Shown: positions 34,250 through 43,826 of the stretch, piece by piece
How positions within the stretch are numbered: the stretch's first letter is position 1
Layout: each line of letters opens with the position of its first letter
Assembly (NCBI GenBank): GCA_902554325.1
Contig: CACDOH010000005.1
Coordinates: 1-64,000, forward strand
Source: an uncultured Pelagibacteraceae bacterium
GTDB lineage: Bacteria; Pseudomonadota; Alphaproteobacteria; Pelagibacterales; AG-422-B15
Reading direction: 5' to 3'
DNA: 64,000 bases
Made by a program: the position numbers and the translations under genes
The notes under the pieces: model-generated
Databases searched by the model: none
What the model saw: only the letters and a program-made list of their open reading frames with translations
Told to the model about the DNA's origin: nothing

Positions 34250-35173
34250 ATGAGTATTTATCTGCCAATTGCAGAGCTCTCAGTTAACATTATTTTACTA
34301 CTATCAATAGGTGGTGTAGTCGGTTTTTTGTCAGGTATGTTTGGTTTAGGTGGAGGATTTTTAATGACTCCTATCCTCATATTTATGGGTATTCCAACAA
34401 ATGTAGCTGTAGCAACGTCAGCTAATCAAATTGTCGCTTCATCAATTTCTGGAACAATTGGTTACTGGCGACAAGGCTTAGTTGACTTCAAAATGGGTGG
34501 TGTCTTGCTGATAGGCTCATTCTTTGGATCTATATTAGGCGTGTGGATTTTTAGTAGATTAGTCGTCCTCGGTCAAATTGATACTGTCATATCAATTCTA
34601 TATTTTGCTCTACTTACTTCAATTGGTCTAATTATGCTCATTGAAAGCTCTCAGGTCATCAGGGATAGAGTAAGAAGAAAAACGGTAAAGAGAAAAATTC
34701 ATTACCATAACTGGGCACACAAATTGCCATTCAAAATGAAATTCTATAAATCTAAATTATATATTAGCGCAATACCTCCTATCATCATTGGATTTGTTAT
34801 TGGCATTTTGTCAGCAACAATGGGTATTGGTGGTACATTCATATTAATCCCTGCCATGATTTATTTTCTTGGAATGCCAACATCCAAGGTAATCGGAACA
34901 TCGTTATTTCAAATTATATTTGTTACTGCTCTTGTAACATTGCTCCATGCAACAACTACATTTGCTGTTGATGCAGTTTTAGCATTCTTTCTGATAATCG
35001 CCTCTGTTATCGGTGCACAATTAGGAGTATTAGCTGCTAATAAATTAAGAGGTGAAGAAATTAGAGCGCTTCTCGCAATTATTGTATTAGGTGTTGCAGT
35101 TAAAATAGCACTCGACTTACTAGTAGAGCCAAACGAGATTTTTAATATTACTGTCATCAGGGCTTTGTTCTAA
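34250..35173 (+). CDS. TauE/SafE-family sulfite exporter-like permease
   Basis: This 307-aa membrane protein has eight or so helices in two repeats, each opened by a glycine-rich turn (GMFGLGGGFLMTPILI and ATMGIGGTFILIPAMIYF), as in TauE/SafE proteins. Such proteins export sulfite or organosulfonates. It is followed one base later by the TIGR02186-type gene, then ccdA. A conserved link of TauE with TIGR02186 in Alphaproteobacteria is known to me, and supports a role in sulfur handling. Confidence 0.86.
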   Translation: MSIYLPIAELSVNIILLLSIGGVVGFLSGMFGLGGGFLMTPILIFMGIPTNVAVATSANQIVASSISGTIGYWRQGLVDFKMGGVLLIGSFFGSILGVWIFSRLVVLGQIDTVISILYFALLTSIGLIMLIESSQVIRDRVRRKTVKRKIHYHNWAHKLPFKMKFYKSKLYISAIPPIIIGFVIGILSATMGIGGTFILIPAMIYFLGMPTSKVIGTSLFQIIFVTALVTLLHATTTFAVDAVLAFFLIIASVIGAQLGVLAANKLRGEEIRALLAIIVLGVAVKIALDLLVEPNEIFNITVIRALF

Positions 35174-35174
35174 A

Positions 35175-35963
35175 ATGCATTTTAAAATATTTTTATTAAT
35201 TAAATTATTTGTATTATTTTTAATCTCGTCAGCCTCAGCACTTGTGATTGGATCTGATGAAGAAGAAATATACATTGATGCTAATTTTTCAGGAAAAAAT
35301 CTTCTTGTATTTGGAGCATTTTATTCAGATCCCTCGCAAGCAAGAGATGATAAGAGTGATATTCTTATTGAAGTAGTTGGTCCGTCAGAAGATGTAGTCA
35401 TAAGAAAAAAGGAATCTTTTTTTGGTTTCTGGCTGAATTCAAAAAGTGTTGGGTTTAATGATGTTCCTGGATTTTATTATCTATCAAGTACAAATGAGAT
35501 AACTAATGAATTTTTAAATAAAAACAATATTGGTCTATTAAATAAAAAAGATACTCAGCTTATAGACTGGAGTGCACTTAATATTGACTGGGGCAATGTC
35601 AAAAACCAAAAAGAAAAAGACACTTTTTATGATGCGCTAATAAGAACAAAAGAAAGTGAAGACGTGTACAGAAAGGTCAATGGGGAAATTCAAATAATTG
35701 ATGGAAATTTATTTAGATCTTATATTGAAATACCCAATACCGTTCCTGTCGGCCAATACAAGGTTAATTTGTATTTGATTATAGATAATAAAATTTCGAA
35801 CGAATATTCTTATAATTTTATGGTAACCAGAGTAGGTATTGAAGAAGCAATCTATTCCTTTTCAAAAAACTATCCTTTGATTTACGGATTGATTTCCCTT
35901 CTAATAGCTATACTTATAGGCTTGAGCGGCGCAGAAGTATTTAAAAGATTTAGAAAAGTTTAA
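35175..35963 (+). CDS. TIGR02186-family periplasmic protein with C-terminal anchor
   Basis: This 262-aa protein has a signal peptide (hydrophobic residues 4-21), a periplasmic beta-rich domain and a single C-terminal helix near 237-257 followed by a short basic tail. IGSDEEEIYIDANFSGKNLLVFGAF and IPNTVPVGQYKVNLYLI fit the TIGR02186 family, of unknown function and typically encoded next to TauE-type exporters. Its stop overlaps the ccdA start by one base. It may be the periplasmic partner of the exporter. Confidence 0.75.
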   Translation: MHFKIFLLIKLFVLFLISSASALVIGSDEEEIYIDANFSGKNLLVFGAFYSDPSQARDDKSDILIEVVGPSEDVVIRKKESFFGFWLNSKSVGFNDVPGFYYLSSTNEITNEFLNKNNIGLLNKKDTQLIDWSALNIDWGNVKNQKEKDTFYDALIRTKESEDVYRKVNGEIQIIDGNLFRSYIEIPNTVPVGQYKVNLYLIIDNKISNEYSYNFMVTRVGIEEAIYSFSKNYPLIYGLISLLIAILIGLSGAEVFKRFRKV

Positions 35964-36694
35964 TGGCAGAAATATCATATTTTTACGTTGTCCTAGCAGG
36001 ACTACTCAGCTTTTTGTCACCCTGTGTATTACCTATTGTGCCTGGTTATTTATGTTTTTTAGCGGGTACAAGTTTAGACAAGATTGCATCGGGTGAAGAC
36101 GCTTCAAAAGAAAGGAATGTATTTTACTTTGCGTTAAGTTTTGTTTTTGGATTTTCTACTGTGTTCATTTTATTGGGGGCGTCAGCGACTTTATTAAGTG
36201 GCCTGATTTATGAATACCTAGATATATTGAGAGTTGTTGGTGGAATTATTATTATCATTTTTGGTATTCATTTTATGCAAATTATCCAACTTCCGTTCCT
36301 AAATAGAGATACAAGGTACCAAATTGAAAGTTATAGACCTGGAATAGTTGGATCTTACGTAATTGGACTCTCTTTTGCCTTTGGATGGACGCCGTGTATT
36401 GGGCCAATTTTAGGTAGTGTATTATCAATAGCGGCAAGTTCAGAAACCGTTACTTATGGGATTGTTCTTTTGATGCTCTACTCAGCAGGCCTTGGTATTC
36501 CATTTCTACTCGCTGCGTACGCTATTAATGGCTTCATGAGATTTTTATCAAAAATAAGAAATTATATTAGAGCTATAGAAATTTTTACTGGTGTATTACT
36601 TGTAATATTTGGTATTCTCATCTTAACTAATAGAATTCAAGAATTGGCATTCTTTTTTATAAAGTATTTTCCGTTCTTAACGCAATTTGGATAA
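35963..36694 (+). CDS. ccdA: Cytochrome c biogenesis / thiol transporter CcdA
   Basis: This 243-aa membrane protein has six helices and the redox Cys pair of CcdA: C21 in FLSPCVLPIVPG and C145 in GWTPCIGPILG. It passes electrons from cytoplasmic thioredoxin across the membrane to reduce periplasmic thiols, as needed for cytochrome c maturation. It overlaps the TIGR02186-type gene by one base. Being coupled to a sulfite exporter-like pair suggests the two keep a periplasmic sulfur-linked process reduced, which is inference. Confidence 0.9.
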   Translation: MAEISYFYVVLAGLLSFLSPCVLPIVPGYLCFLAGTSLDKIASGEDASKERNVFYFALSFVFGFSTVFILLGASATLLSGLIYEYLDILRVVGGIIIIIFGIHFMQIIQLPFLNRDTRYQIESYRPGIVGSYVIGLSFAFGWTPCIGPILGSVLSIAASSETVTYGIVLLMLYSAGLGIPFLLAAYAINGFMRFLSKIRNYIRAIEIFTGVLLVIFGILILTNRIQELAFFFIKYFPFLTQFG

Positions 36695-36704
36695 AGGAGT
36701 AAAT

Positions 36705-37580
36705 ATGTTTCAAAAAGATCTGTTAAAAGATAAAAGAATTTTAATTTCTGGTGGAGGGTCTGGCCTTGGAAAAGCAATGGCTACAAGATATTTAGAGCTT
36801 GGGGCAGATATCTATATTTGCGGTAGAAGAAAATCAGTTTTAGATGAAGCTGCAAAAGAATTAATGGATTTACACGGTGGATCTGTGAAAGCTATTTCAT
36901 GTGATATTAAAGTCCCTGAGGCCATCGAGGATATGGTTAATGAAATTTGGAGTGAAGGACCTCTCACAGGGCTACTAAATAATGCGGCAGGTAATTTTAT
37001 TTCTAGAACAGAAGATTTATCTCCAAGAGCTTTTACTGCTATCTCTAATATAGTTTTTAACGGAACTTTTTATATGACTAATGCCATTGGGAAAAGATGG
37101 TTAAAAGAAAATCTAAAAGGAAGTATAATTTCTATTCTAACTACTTGGGTTGACAGTAGTGGGCCTTATACAGTTCCATCGGCGATGTCGAAATCTGGCT
37201 TAGCGACAATGACAAGGTCACTAGCTGCTGAATGGGGAAACAGAGGAATAAGACTAAATGGAATTGCGCCTGGACCATTTCCTACCAAGGGAGCTTGGGA
37301 TCGACTGGCACCTGGGGGCAAAGGAGCAGACTTAATGAATTCAGTCCCAATGAAAAGAACTGGTGAATTAAGTGAACTTGCAAATCTTGCAACTTTTTTA
37401 ATGGCAGATGGCTGTGAATATTTAACAGGTGAAATTGTTGCGATAGATGGCGCTCAATGGCTAAACCATGCAGGCAATTTCTATGAGATGTTAAAAGATG
37501 TGACTGATCAGGAATGGGAAATGCTGAGAAATATGATTAAATCTTCAAATGATGCCGACAAGGCAAAAAGATCAGTTTAA
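36705..37580 (+). CDS. 2,4-dienoyl-CoA reductase-like SDR
   Basis: This 291-aa short-chain dehydrogenase has ISGGGSGLGKAMA for NADPH and LLNNAAGNFIS, then VPSAMSKSGLATMTRSLAAEWG. Ser stands where classical SDRs have the active-site Tyr, exactly as in mitochondrial 2,4-dienoyl-CoA reductase, and GIAPGPFPTKGAWDRLAPGG also fits that group. It should reduce 2,4-dienoyl-CoA during oxidation of unsaturated fatty acids. I chose the ATG at 36705, preceded by AGGAG at 36696-36700; a TTG at 36687 lies inside ccdA. It fits the nearby fatty-acid genes. Confidence 0.85.
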   Translation: MFQKDLLKDKRILISGGGSGLGKAMATRYLELGADIYICGRRKSVLDEAAKELMDLHGGSVKAISCDIKVPEAIEDMVNEIWSEGPLTGLLNNAAGNFISRTEDLSPRAFTAISNIVFNGTFYMTNAIGKRWLKENLKGSIISILTTWVDSSGPYTVPSAMSKSGLATMTRSLAAEWGNRGIRLNGIAPGPFPTKGAWDRLAPGGKGADLMNSVPMKRTGELSELANLATFLMADGCEYLTGEIVAIDGAQWLNHAGNFYEMLKDVTDQEWEMLRNMIKSSNDADKAKRSV

Positions 37581-38380
37581 ATAAAAGTATCTTTGAAAAG
37601 TCTTTTGCTCATCCTTCTGATAAAAGAGGGAATAAAGCGCATAAAGAATGAAGCAAGATTTGCTTCTAATCCTACAGGATGATGTATTTTCTTACTTTTA
37701 TAAGCTAGCCATACTTTGTCAACGACCTTTGAGACTGGGTATATCTTAGTCCGCTCATTTACAAAATCTCTTTCCCATTGACTTTGCATATCAGATGACA
37801 CGTTTCTCGCTTCAAGGATTGGCGTCTCTGTGAACCATGGATTAATTTCAGAAACTCTTATACCATGTCTTTCATATTCAATTTTTAAAGACTCAGTTAG
37901 TGAACTTACTGCATGCTTGGTTGCTCCATAGATAGCAATACCAGGTGTAGGCACTAGCCCTGCTACAGAACTAGTATTTAAAAGAAGACTATTCTCTGTA
38001 TTCTTTAACAAACTCAGCATCGAAATACATCCATTTGCAACTCCTTTAAAATTAACATCTATTATTTTATAAATTTCATCGACAGGTACGTCCTCAAAAG
38101 CTCCTGCAAAATTAGCTATGCCCGCATTATTAAAAAAAATATTGCATGTTCCAGACGTATATTCTGAGAAACTTTTTTCAGCTTCTTTCCACTCTTGAAT
38201 ACTGGTCACATCTAGCTTCTGATACATGCATTTGTTATGTCCAATTTCACTAGCTACTTCTTTGAGACCTTCCTCATTGATATCAAATAAACCTACATTC
38301 CAACCTTTTTCAGCAAAAGATATTGCGGTTGCTTTGCCAATACCAGAGGCTGCCCCAGTAATAAATATGCTTTTTGCCAT
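37577..38380 (-). CDS. Short-chain dehydrogenase/reductase
   Basis: This 267-aa SDR has the classical marks: ITGAASGIGKATA for the dinucleotide, FFNNAGIANFAG, TSSVAGL with the Ser, and IYGATKHAV with the Tyr-x-x-x-Lys pair. A C-terminal basic and hydrophobic tail (SFFMRFIPSFIRRMSKRLF) could touch the membrane. The substrate is unknown. It follows a TetR regulator by 3 bases and is the last gene of a minus-strand unit with lysK and pyrD. It overlaps the dienoyl-CoA reductase-like gene end by 4 bases. Confidence 0.83.
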   Translation of the reverse strand: MAKSIFITGAASGIGKATAISFAEKGWNVGLFDINEEGLKEVASEIGHNKCMYQKLDVTSIQEWKEAEKSFSEYTSGTCNIFFNNAGIANFAGAFEDVPVDEIYKIIDVNFKGVANGCISMLSLLKNTENSLLLNTSSVAGLVPTPGIAIYGATKHAVSSLTESLKIEYERHGIRVSEINPWFTETPILEARNVSSDMQSQWERDFVNERTKIYPVSKVVDKVWLAYKSKKIHHPVGLEANLASFFMRFIPSFIRRMSKRLFKDTFI

Positions 38381-38383
38381 ATA

Positions 38384-38998
38384 TTATAAGCCCTTCAAAA
38401 AAAGTTTAGTCGCAAAGTTTGAAGCATCGTCAGGTGATACATCACTTCGAGTCAACATTTCATCACCAAGATTTATACACACTGCCATGACAGATGTGAT
38501 CATAAAAGAAATATCGTTTTGAGGAAATTTTGTTTTTTTTGAGAGATTAATCACGAATTCATATAAATTATTATTAAATCTCGTATACTCCTTTGAATGA
38601 GCCGAAAGCCACTTTAAGTCTAATATGTATTTTCTATTATTTTTAATAAATAAGTAATTTTCTTCTTCATCTAAAATCCAATTAAACCAACTACTAAAGG
38701 CTATCTCAACAGTCTGATCGAAAGATTGAGCTTCATTTATTTTTTTCATAAAGTAATTGCTGAAATCACTTACTAGCCTTTCAATGATTATTAAAAAAAC
38801 TGCATTTTTATCTTCAAAGTAATTATAGAATGTACCGGAACCAAGTTTAGCGATTGAAACAATTTCTCTAACACTTGCATTATCAATACTTTTTTCCGTA
38901 AGAATCTTTCTTGAGGAGATTATTATAGACTCTCTATTATTTTTTTTATTAATTTGTCTTTTTCTTTGATGAAATGGAATGTCCATTATTTTGTTCAT
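38384..38998 (-). CDS. TetR-family transcriptional regulator
   Basis: This 204-aa protein has a TetR-type N-terminal DNA-binding part (residues about 17-65): ESIIISSRKILTEKSIDNASVREIVSIAKLGSGTFYNYFEDKNAVF, followed by a helical ligand domain. It overlaps pyrD by 4 bases upstream and precedes an SDR by 3 bases. It most likely controls that SDR in response to a small ligand. No operator is obvious because no free spacer exists between these genes. Confidence 0.83.
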   Translation of the reverse strand: MNKIMDIPFHQRKRQINKKNNRESIIISSRKILTEKSIDNASVREIVSIAKLGSGTFYNYFEDKNAVFLIIIERLVSDFSNYFMKKINEAQSFDQTVEIAFSSWFNWILDEEENYLFIKNNRKYILDLKWLSAHSKEYTRFNNNLYEFVINLSKKTKFPQNDISFMITSVMAVCINLGDEMLTRSDVSPDDASNFATKLFLKGL

Positions 38999-40038
38999 GA
39001 ATGAATAATCCCTACTGCATCTGAGATGCTTTTGTATCCGTCATTTTGCAAAAGTAATGTTAAATCCTTTTTAATATTATTTATCATTTGAGGTCCATTG
39101 AAAGTAAGTGCTGTATACAATTGAACTAATGACGCGCCCAACTTAATTTTAGTATAAACATCTTCTGCATTAGAAATGCCTCCCACACCAATAAGGAGTA
39201 ATTCTCCCTTTGTTTCTTTTGAGAGGAAACTTAATACTTTATTTGATAATTCTTTAAGTGGCTCTCCTGAAATGCCTCCTTTTTCATCTTTAAACTCATC
39301 CATTAAATCTTGAGGACGAGAAATAGTTGTATTAGTAGCAATTATGCCATCGATTTTATATTTCTGAACTAAATTAAGTATCATGCTGTAGTGCTGTTTA
39401 GTGCTATCAGGATCAATCTTTAGGATAATCTTTTTTTGTGTCTTCATATTTTCTCTTAGTTGAGACAATTCATTAAGCAGTGTATTCAATGAATCGTGCT
39501 CTTGTATCTCTCTTAAATTCTTTGTATTAGGTGAAGATACATTTACTGTAACGTAATCTGAATAATTAACTACTTGAGTGTATAAATTAATATAGTCATC
39601 AACGAAATTTTCTGTGTCTTTGTTGGGTCCAATATTTGCCCCAAGGACTCCACTTTTGTTTGATTTACTCATATTCTTCAAAAATTTTTCAATGCCATTA
39701 TTATTAAAACCTAGTCTATTTATAATAGCCTTGTCTGATGCTAACCGAAATACCCTAGGTTTTGCATTTCCAAATTGAGGTCTTGGTGTGACAGTTCCAC
39801 ACTCAGTGAAACCAAATCCTAGATTGAATAGAGAATTTATAACTTCAGCATTTTTATCAAATCCTGCAGCCATCCCAATAGGGTTCTTAAACGTTAGTCC
39901 GTTAATGTCATTGCTTAAAATAGAGACATCATTATTGCTTTCAAAAAATGGATTTGGAAGTTTAAGTGCATTTATTGTTAAGTTGTGTGCAACTTCAGGA
40001 TCAAGGGACTTAATTATATTAAAAAATATCCTTCTCAT
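38995..40038 (-). CDS. pyrD: Dihydroorotate dehydrogenase (quinone), class 2
   Basis: This 347-aa enzyme oxidises dihydroorotate to orotate in pyrimidine synthesis and passes electrons to quinone at the membrane. It has the class 2 N-terminal helices (residues 1-40), NPIGMAAGFDKNAE, FGFTECGTVTPRPQFGNAKPRVFRL, VNVSSPNTKNLR with the catalytic Ser and LLIGVGGISNAEDVYTKIKLGASLVQLYTAL for FMN. Its start lies 8 bases after the lysK stop. Confidence 0.95.
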   Translation of the reverse strand: MRRIFFNIIKSLDPEVAHNLTINALKLPNPFFESNNDVSILSNDINGLTFKNPIGMAAGFDKNAEVINSLFNLGFGFTECGTVTPRPQFGNAKPRVFRLASDKAIINRLGFNNNGIEKFLKNMSKSNKSGVLGANIGPNKDTENFVDDYINLYTQVVNYSDYVTVNVSSPNTKNLREIQEHDSLNTLLNELSQLRENMKTQKKIILKIDPDSTKQHYSMILNLVQKYKIDGIIATNTTISRPQDLMDEFKDEKGGISGEPLKELSNKVLSFLSKETKGELLLIGVGGISNAEDVYTKIKLGASLVQLYTALTFNGPQMINNIKKDLTLLLQNDGYKSISDAVGIIHS

Positions 40039-40046
40039 TTAATTTC

Positions 40047-41621
40047 TTATTCTAACTTTTCTTCGATCAACTTAATTGTCTGTTTTACTCCATAGATCGC
40101 AATAAAAGTACCAAATCTAGGTCCATCCTCTTTGCCAAAGAGTACTTGATAAATAAGCTTAAACCAATCCCTGAGGTTTTCAAATTTGTGATCTTTCCCT
40201 ATTTGATAAATCTCAGTTTGATAAGTTTCGGCATCTGCATTTTCTGCCTGACTTCGCAATCTACTTATAAGATCCTCAAAGATTTTTCTTTCTTCACTAG
40301 ACGGGGTTTTAAAATTTTTTTGTTCTGAAGTAATGTCTTTTTCAAAATTAATTGCCCCTTTTATTAAATCATTAATAAATTGACTATTAGAACTAATAAT
40401 ATTTTCATCATACTTCTTAATAAAATCTAAAATAATTTCAGGATCACTTTTTCCACTCGCAGCAACAAGATTTAATATAAGGTTATATGTTACATTTACA
40501 TTTCCTATAGAGTTTTCACCATTCATAATATGCCAAATTGGATTTTCAATTTTTTCATGATCTGATTGGGAATTAAATTTGTTTAAATGACTTAAGAACT
40601 CATCAGACGACTTTGGAATGATATCATGAAAGAGCTTCTTGGCTCTTCTTGGGTTTTGATACATAAAATAACTTAATGTTTCTTTGGGTGCGTATGACAA
40701 CCATTCCTCTATAGTTAGTCCATTGCCTTTAGACTTTGATATTTTTTCTCCATTCTGATCTAAAAACAATTCATAAAAATAGTTCTCTGGAGGAGGATAG
40801 CCCAATGCTCGGCTTACTTTTGCAGAAAGCTGAAACGTAGGTATTAAATCTTTTCCGTACATCTCATAATCAATGTCAAGAGCACCCCATCGCATTGCCC
40901 AATCAACTTTCCATTGAAGTTTACATTTTCCTTTTAAAATAGATTGCTCAACTTCTTTATTTTTACTTATGTACGTAATTGTATTATTATCAGGATTAAT
41001 TGAAACAATTTCAACCTCTAGAACATGTCCAGAATCAGGGCAAATTGGAAGGAATGGGCTGTATGTTTTTTTTCTTTCTTCTCCTAATGTTGGGAGAATA
41101 ATATTTTTAATTGTTTCATAATTATTCAAAACATTAATTAGTTGATCATCAAAATACCCCGAAGTGTATAACTCAGTCGCACTTTTAAATGTATATTTAA
41201 AATCAAATTTATCTAAAAACTCTTGCAACATTTCATTATTGTGATCACCGAAACTCTTACTTATCTCAAATGGATCTGGAATTGACGTTAGTGGCTTATG
41301 AAGATTTTCTTCTAATATTTTTTGGTTAGGAACATTGTCAGGTACTTTGCGAAGTCCATCCATATCATCGGAGAAGGCAATGAGTTCTACTTCAATTTCT
41401 GATAATGATTTAATGGCATTTAAAATCATTGTTGTTCTGGCGACCTCGCCAAATGTACCAATGTGAGGTAATCCACTTGGACCATATCCGGTTTGTAATC
41501 TTATTTTCTGCTTATTATTGATTTGAGCTTTTTTTATTATTTTCTTCGCCTCAACAAATGGCCATGCTTTCGCATCTTTGCTAATTTCAGGTATTGAAGG
41601 CATATTTTTGGACATTACCAT
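40047..41621 (-). CDS. lysK: Class I lysyl-tRNA synthetase
   Basis: This 524-aa enzyme charges tRNA(Lys). It is the class I (archaeal-type, LysK) form also found in many Alphaproteobacteria. The Rossmann signatures are GYGPSGLPHIGTFGEVAR (HIGH variant HIGT) and EKISKSKGNGL (KMSKS variant KISKS). The length is normal. The start is taken at 41621; an ATG two codons later is equally possible. It heads a unit with pyrD, tetR and an SDR. Confidence 0.93.
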   Translation of the reverse strand: MVMSKNMPSIPEISKDAKAWPFVEAKKIIKKAQINNKQKIRLQTGYGPSGLPHIGTFGEVARTTMILNAIKSLSEIEVELIAFSDDMDGLRKVPDNVPNQKILEENLHKPLTSIPDPFEISKSFGDHNNEMLQEFLDKFDFKYTFKSATELYTSGYFDDQLINVLNNYETIKNIILPTLGEERKKTYSPFLPICPDSGHVLEVEIVSINPDNNTITYISKNKEVEQSILKGKCKLQWKVDWAMRWGALDIDYEMYGKDLIPTFQLSAKVSRALGYPPPENYFYELFLDQNGEKISKSKGNGLTIEEWLSYAPKETLSYFMYQNPRRAKKLFHDIIPKSSDEFLSHLNKFNSQSDHEKIENPIWHIMNGENSIGNVNVTYNLILNLVAASGKSDPEIILDFIKKYDENIISSNSQFINDLIKGAINFEKDITSEQKNFKTPSSEERKIFEDLISRLRSQAENADAETYQTEIYQIGKDHKFENLRDWFKLIYQVLFGKEDGPRFGTFIAIYGVKQTIKLIEEKLE

Positions 41622-41756
41622 ATTATTCTTGTAAATCGCTGAAAAATTAACAAATTTTATATATTATCATCTATTAAGACGATTAATTGGTTTTTTTCGT
41701 AAATAATAAAACTATATATTATATTGATTTTCATATAGTAATCTGACTTCAAAATC

Positions 41757-42362
41757 ATGAAAAAAAAGAAGAATATAAAGCCTACTCGTCAGGAAGCAGA
41801 GGCAGCGGTAAAAACCCTATTATCTTTTGTAGGGGAGAATGCTGATAGACCAGGCTTACAAGAAACTCCTAAGAGAGTTGTAAGGGCCTATGAAGATTGG
41901 TTTTCAGGTTACAATGATGACCCAAAAGAAGTTTTATCAAAAACTTTTGACGAACTTGAAGGTTATGATGAAATTATTATGCTACGCGATATCAGGATTG
42001 AATCGCACTGTGAACACCATATTGCCCCTTTTATCGGCTCAGCGCATGTAGCATACTTACCTAATAAAAGAGTAGTAGGAATAAGTAAGCTTGCAAGAAT
42101 TACGCGTATTTATATGAAAAGAATGCAAATTCAGGAAAAGCTAACTGCTCAAATTGCTAATTGCATTCAAGATGTTCTAAAGCCAAAAGGTGTGGCGGTT
42201 GTTGTTGAAGCGCAGCACCAATGTATGACGACAAGAGGAATTGGTACGCCAGGTATATCTATGGTCACAAGTCAGCTTTTAGGTAAATTTAGAACTGACT
42301 CCTCTACAAGGAGAGAGTTTTATAATATGATCAATCAAGGATCTATTCTTAAAAAGAATTAA
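41757..42362 (+). CDS. folE: GTP cyclohydrolase I
   Basis: This 201-aa enzyme converts GTP to dihydroneopterin triphosphate, the first step to folate. GENADRPGLQETPKRVVRAYEDWFSGY, the zinc and active-site IESHCEHHIAPFIGSAHVAYLP, GISKLARI and AQHQCMTTRGI are all present. It stands alone, divergent from lysK, with a 135-base AT-rich spacer in which I see no riboswitch. TrkH follows 12 bases later. Confidence 0.95.
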   Translation: MKKKKNIKPTRQEAEAAVKTLLSFVGENADRPGLQETPKRVVRAYEDWFSGYNDDPKEVLSKTFDELEGYDEIIMLRDIRIESHCEHHIAPFIGSAHVAYLPNKRVVGISKLARITRIYMKRMQIQEKLTAQIANCIQDVLKPKGVAVVVEAQHQCMTTRGIGTPGISMVTSQLLGKFRTDSSTRREFYNMINQGSILKKN

Positions 42363-42374
42363 TAATTTAATTTA

Positions 42375-43826
42375 ATGATAAATTTTAAGATAATACTTAA
42401 TGTATTAGGGTATCTTTTAATTGCCCTTAGTTTCGTAATGCTTATCCCAATGATAATTGATCTTGGAATGGGTAATAATACATGGAAGTCTTTTATTACT
42501 AGTGCGATTATAACATTTGGATTTGGTGTTACATTCCTGATATCTACTCGAAATGAAGAAAATAATAAAATTTTGATGCAGGATGCATTTTTAATTACAT
42601 CGTTATCCTGGCTATCAATTAGTATATTTGCTGCTTTACCTTTTTATTTCACTGAAGAAGGGTTAAATTTTACCAATTCGATATTTGAGTCAATGTCAGG
42701 AATTACAACAACTGGATCGAGCGTTATTCAGAATGTTGAATCTTTAACGGAGGGAATATTAATTTGGAGAGGTTTATTGCAATGGATGGGTGGTATCGGA
42801 ATTATTGTAATGGCAGTAAGTATTTTGCCTGTTCTTCGGGTTGGAGGAATGCAGGTATTCAGAACAGAAAACTCAGATACAACAGATAAAATTCTTCCCA
42901 GAACAACGCAGATAGCCTCTGCTGTTATCATAATTTATTTGACACTCACATTAGTTTGCTTAGTTGCATATTGGTTAGGTGGGATGAAATTCTTTGATGC
43001 TCTGGTTCACTCAATGACAACAATTGCAACTGGTGGATTTTCAACTCAAAATAATTCTTTTGCTAGCTTTAACAGTAAGTCATTGGAATATATCGCAATA
43101 ATTTTTATGGTACTGAGTAGTCTTCCAATATTAATTTATCTTGAAGCATTCAAGGATGGGTTCAAAAGAATAATTTCAGACACGCAGATACTAACATTTC
43201 TTGGAATAATATTATTTAGCTCCCTGTTGGTAATACTATACTTATGGTTCACAGAGATAAAAGACATTGAGGAGTCAATTAGAAGTGGAGCATTCAATGT
43301 TATTTCTATAATTACTGGGACAGGTTATACATCTGATAATTATAATTTATGGGGGCCTTTTCCAATTTATCTTTTATTTTTTGGGATGTTTATTGGAGGT
43401 TGTGCTGGTTCAACAACATGTGGAATAAAAGTATTTAGATTCCAAATCTTGTTCCAGACTTTGAAAATGCAAATTCAAAAACTTCTTCATCCTCATGGAG
43501 TTTTTGTTCCTCACTATAATCATAAAAAAATTGAAGAAGATGTAACTTCGTCCGTAATGAGTTTTTTCTTTATATTTATTTTGAGTTTTATCGTTATTAC
43601 ATTATTACTTTCTACAACAGAGCTAGATTTTGTAACCAGTTTGTCAGCTGCTGCAACATCACTTGCAAATGTTGGGCCTGGTCTTGGCGAAATGATTGGT
43701 CCTGAAAATTCCTTTTATGAAATTAGTACATTTGCAAAATGGGTGTTGATTTTTTCAATGTTATTGGGAAGACTTGAGATTCTCACTGTTCTAGTGATAC
43801 TTCATCCTGCATTTTGGAAAAAATAA
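42375..43826 (+). CDS. trkH: TrkH-type potassium uptake permease
   Basis: This 483-aa inner-membrane protein has about ten helices and four pore-loop repeats. Recognisable loops are SMSGITTTGSSVI, MTTIATGGFSTQ, VISIITGTGYTSDNY and AAATSLANVGPGLG, the K+ selectivity-filter regions of TrkH/TrkG. RGLLQWMGGIGIIVMAVSILP is also typical. It imports potassium with proton or sodium coupling, usually regulated by TrkA, which is not in this window. It converges with argF. Confidence 0.93.
   Translation: MINFKIILNVLGYLLIALSFVMLIPMIIDLGMGNNTWKSFITSAIITFGFGVTFLISTRNEENNKILMQDAFLITSLSWLSISIFAALPFYFTEEGLNFTNSIFESMSGITTTGSSVIQNVESLTEGILIWRGLLQWMGGIGIIVMAVSILPVLRVGGMQVFRTENSDTTDKILPRTTQIASAVIIIYLTLTLVCLVAYWLGGMKFFDALVHSMTTIATGGFSTQNNSFASFNSKSLEYIAIIFMVLSSLPILIYLEAFKDGFKRIISDTQILTFLGIILFSSLLVILYLWFTEIKDIEESIRSGAFNVISIITGTGYTSDNYNLWGPFPIYLLFFGMFIGGCAGSTTCGIKVFRFQILFQTLKMQIQKLLHPHGVFVPHYNHKKIEEDVTSSVMSFFFIFILSFIVITLLLSTTELDFVTSLSAAATSLANVGPGLGEMIGPENSFYEISTFAKWVLIFSMLLGRLEILTVLVILHPAFWKK

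Noticed and set aside
41622-41756. Riboswitch upstream of folE
   Set aside because: The spacer is AT-rich without conserved stems or recognisable ligand-binding motifs.
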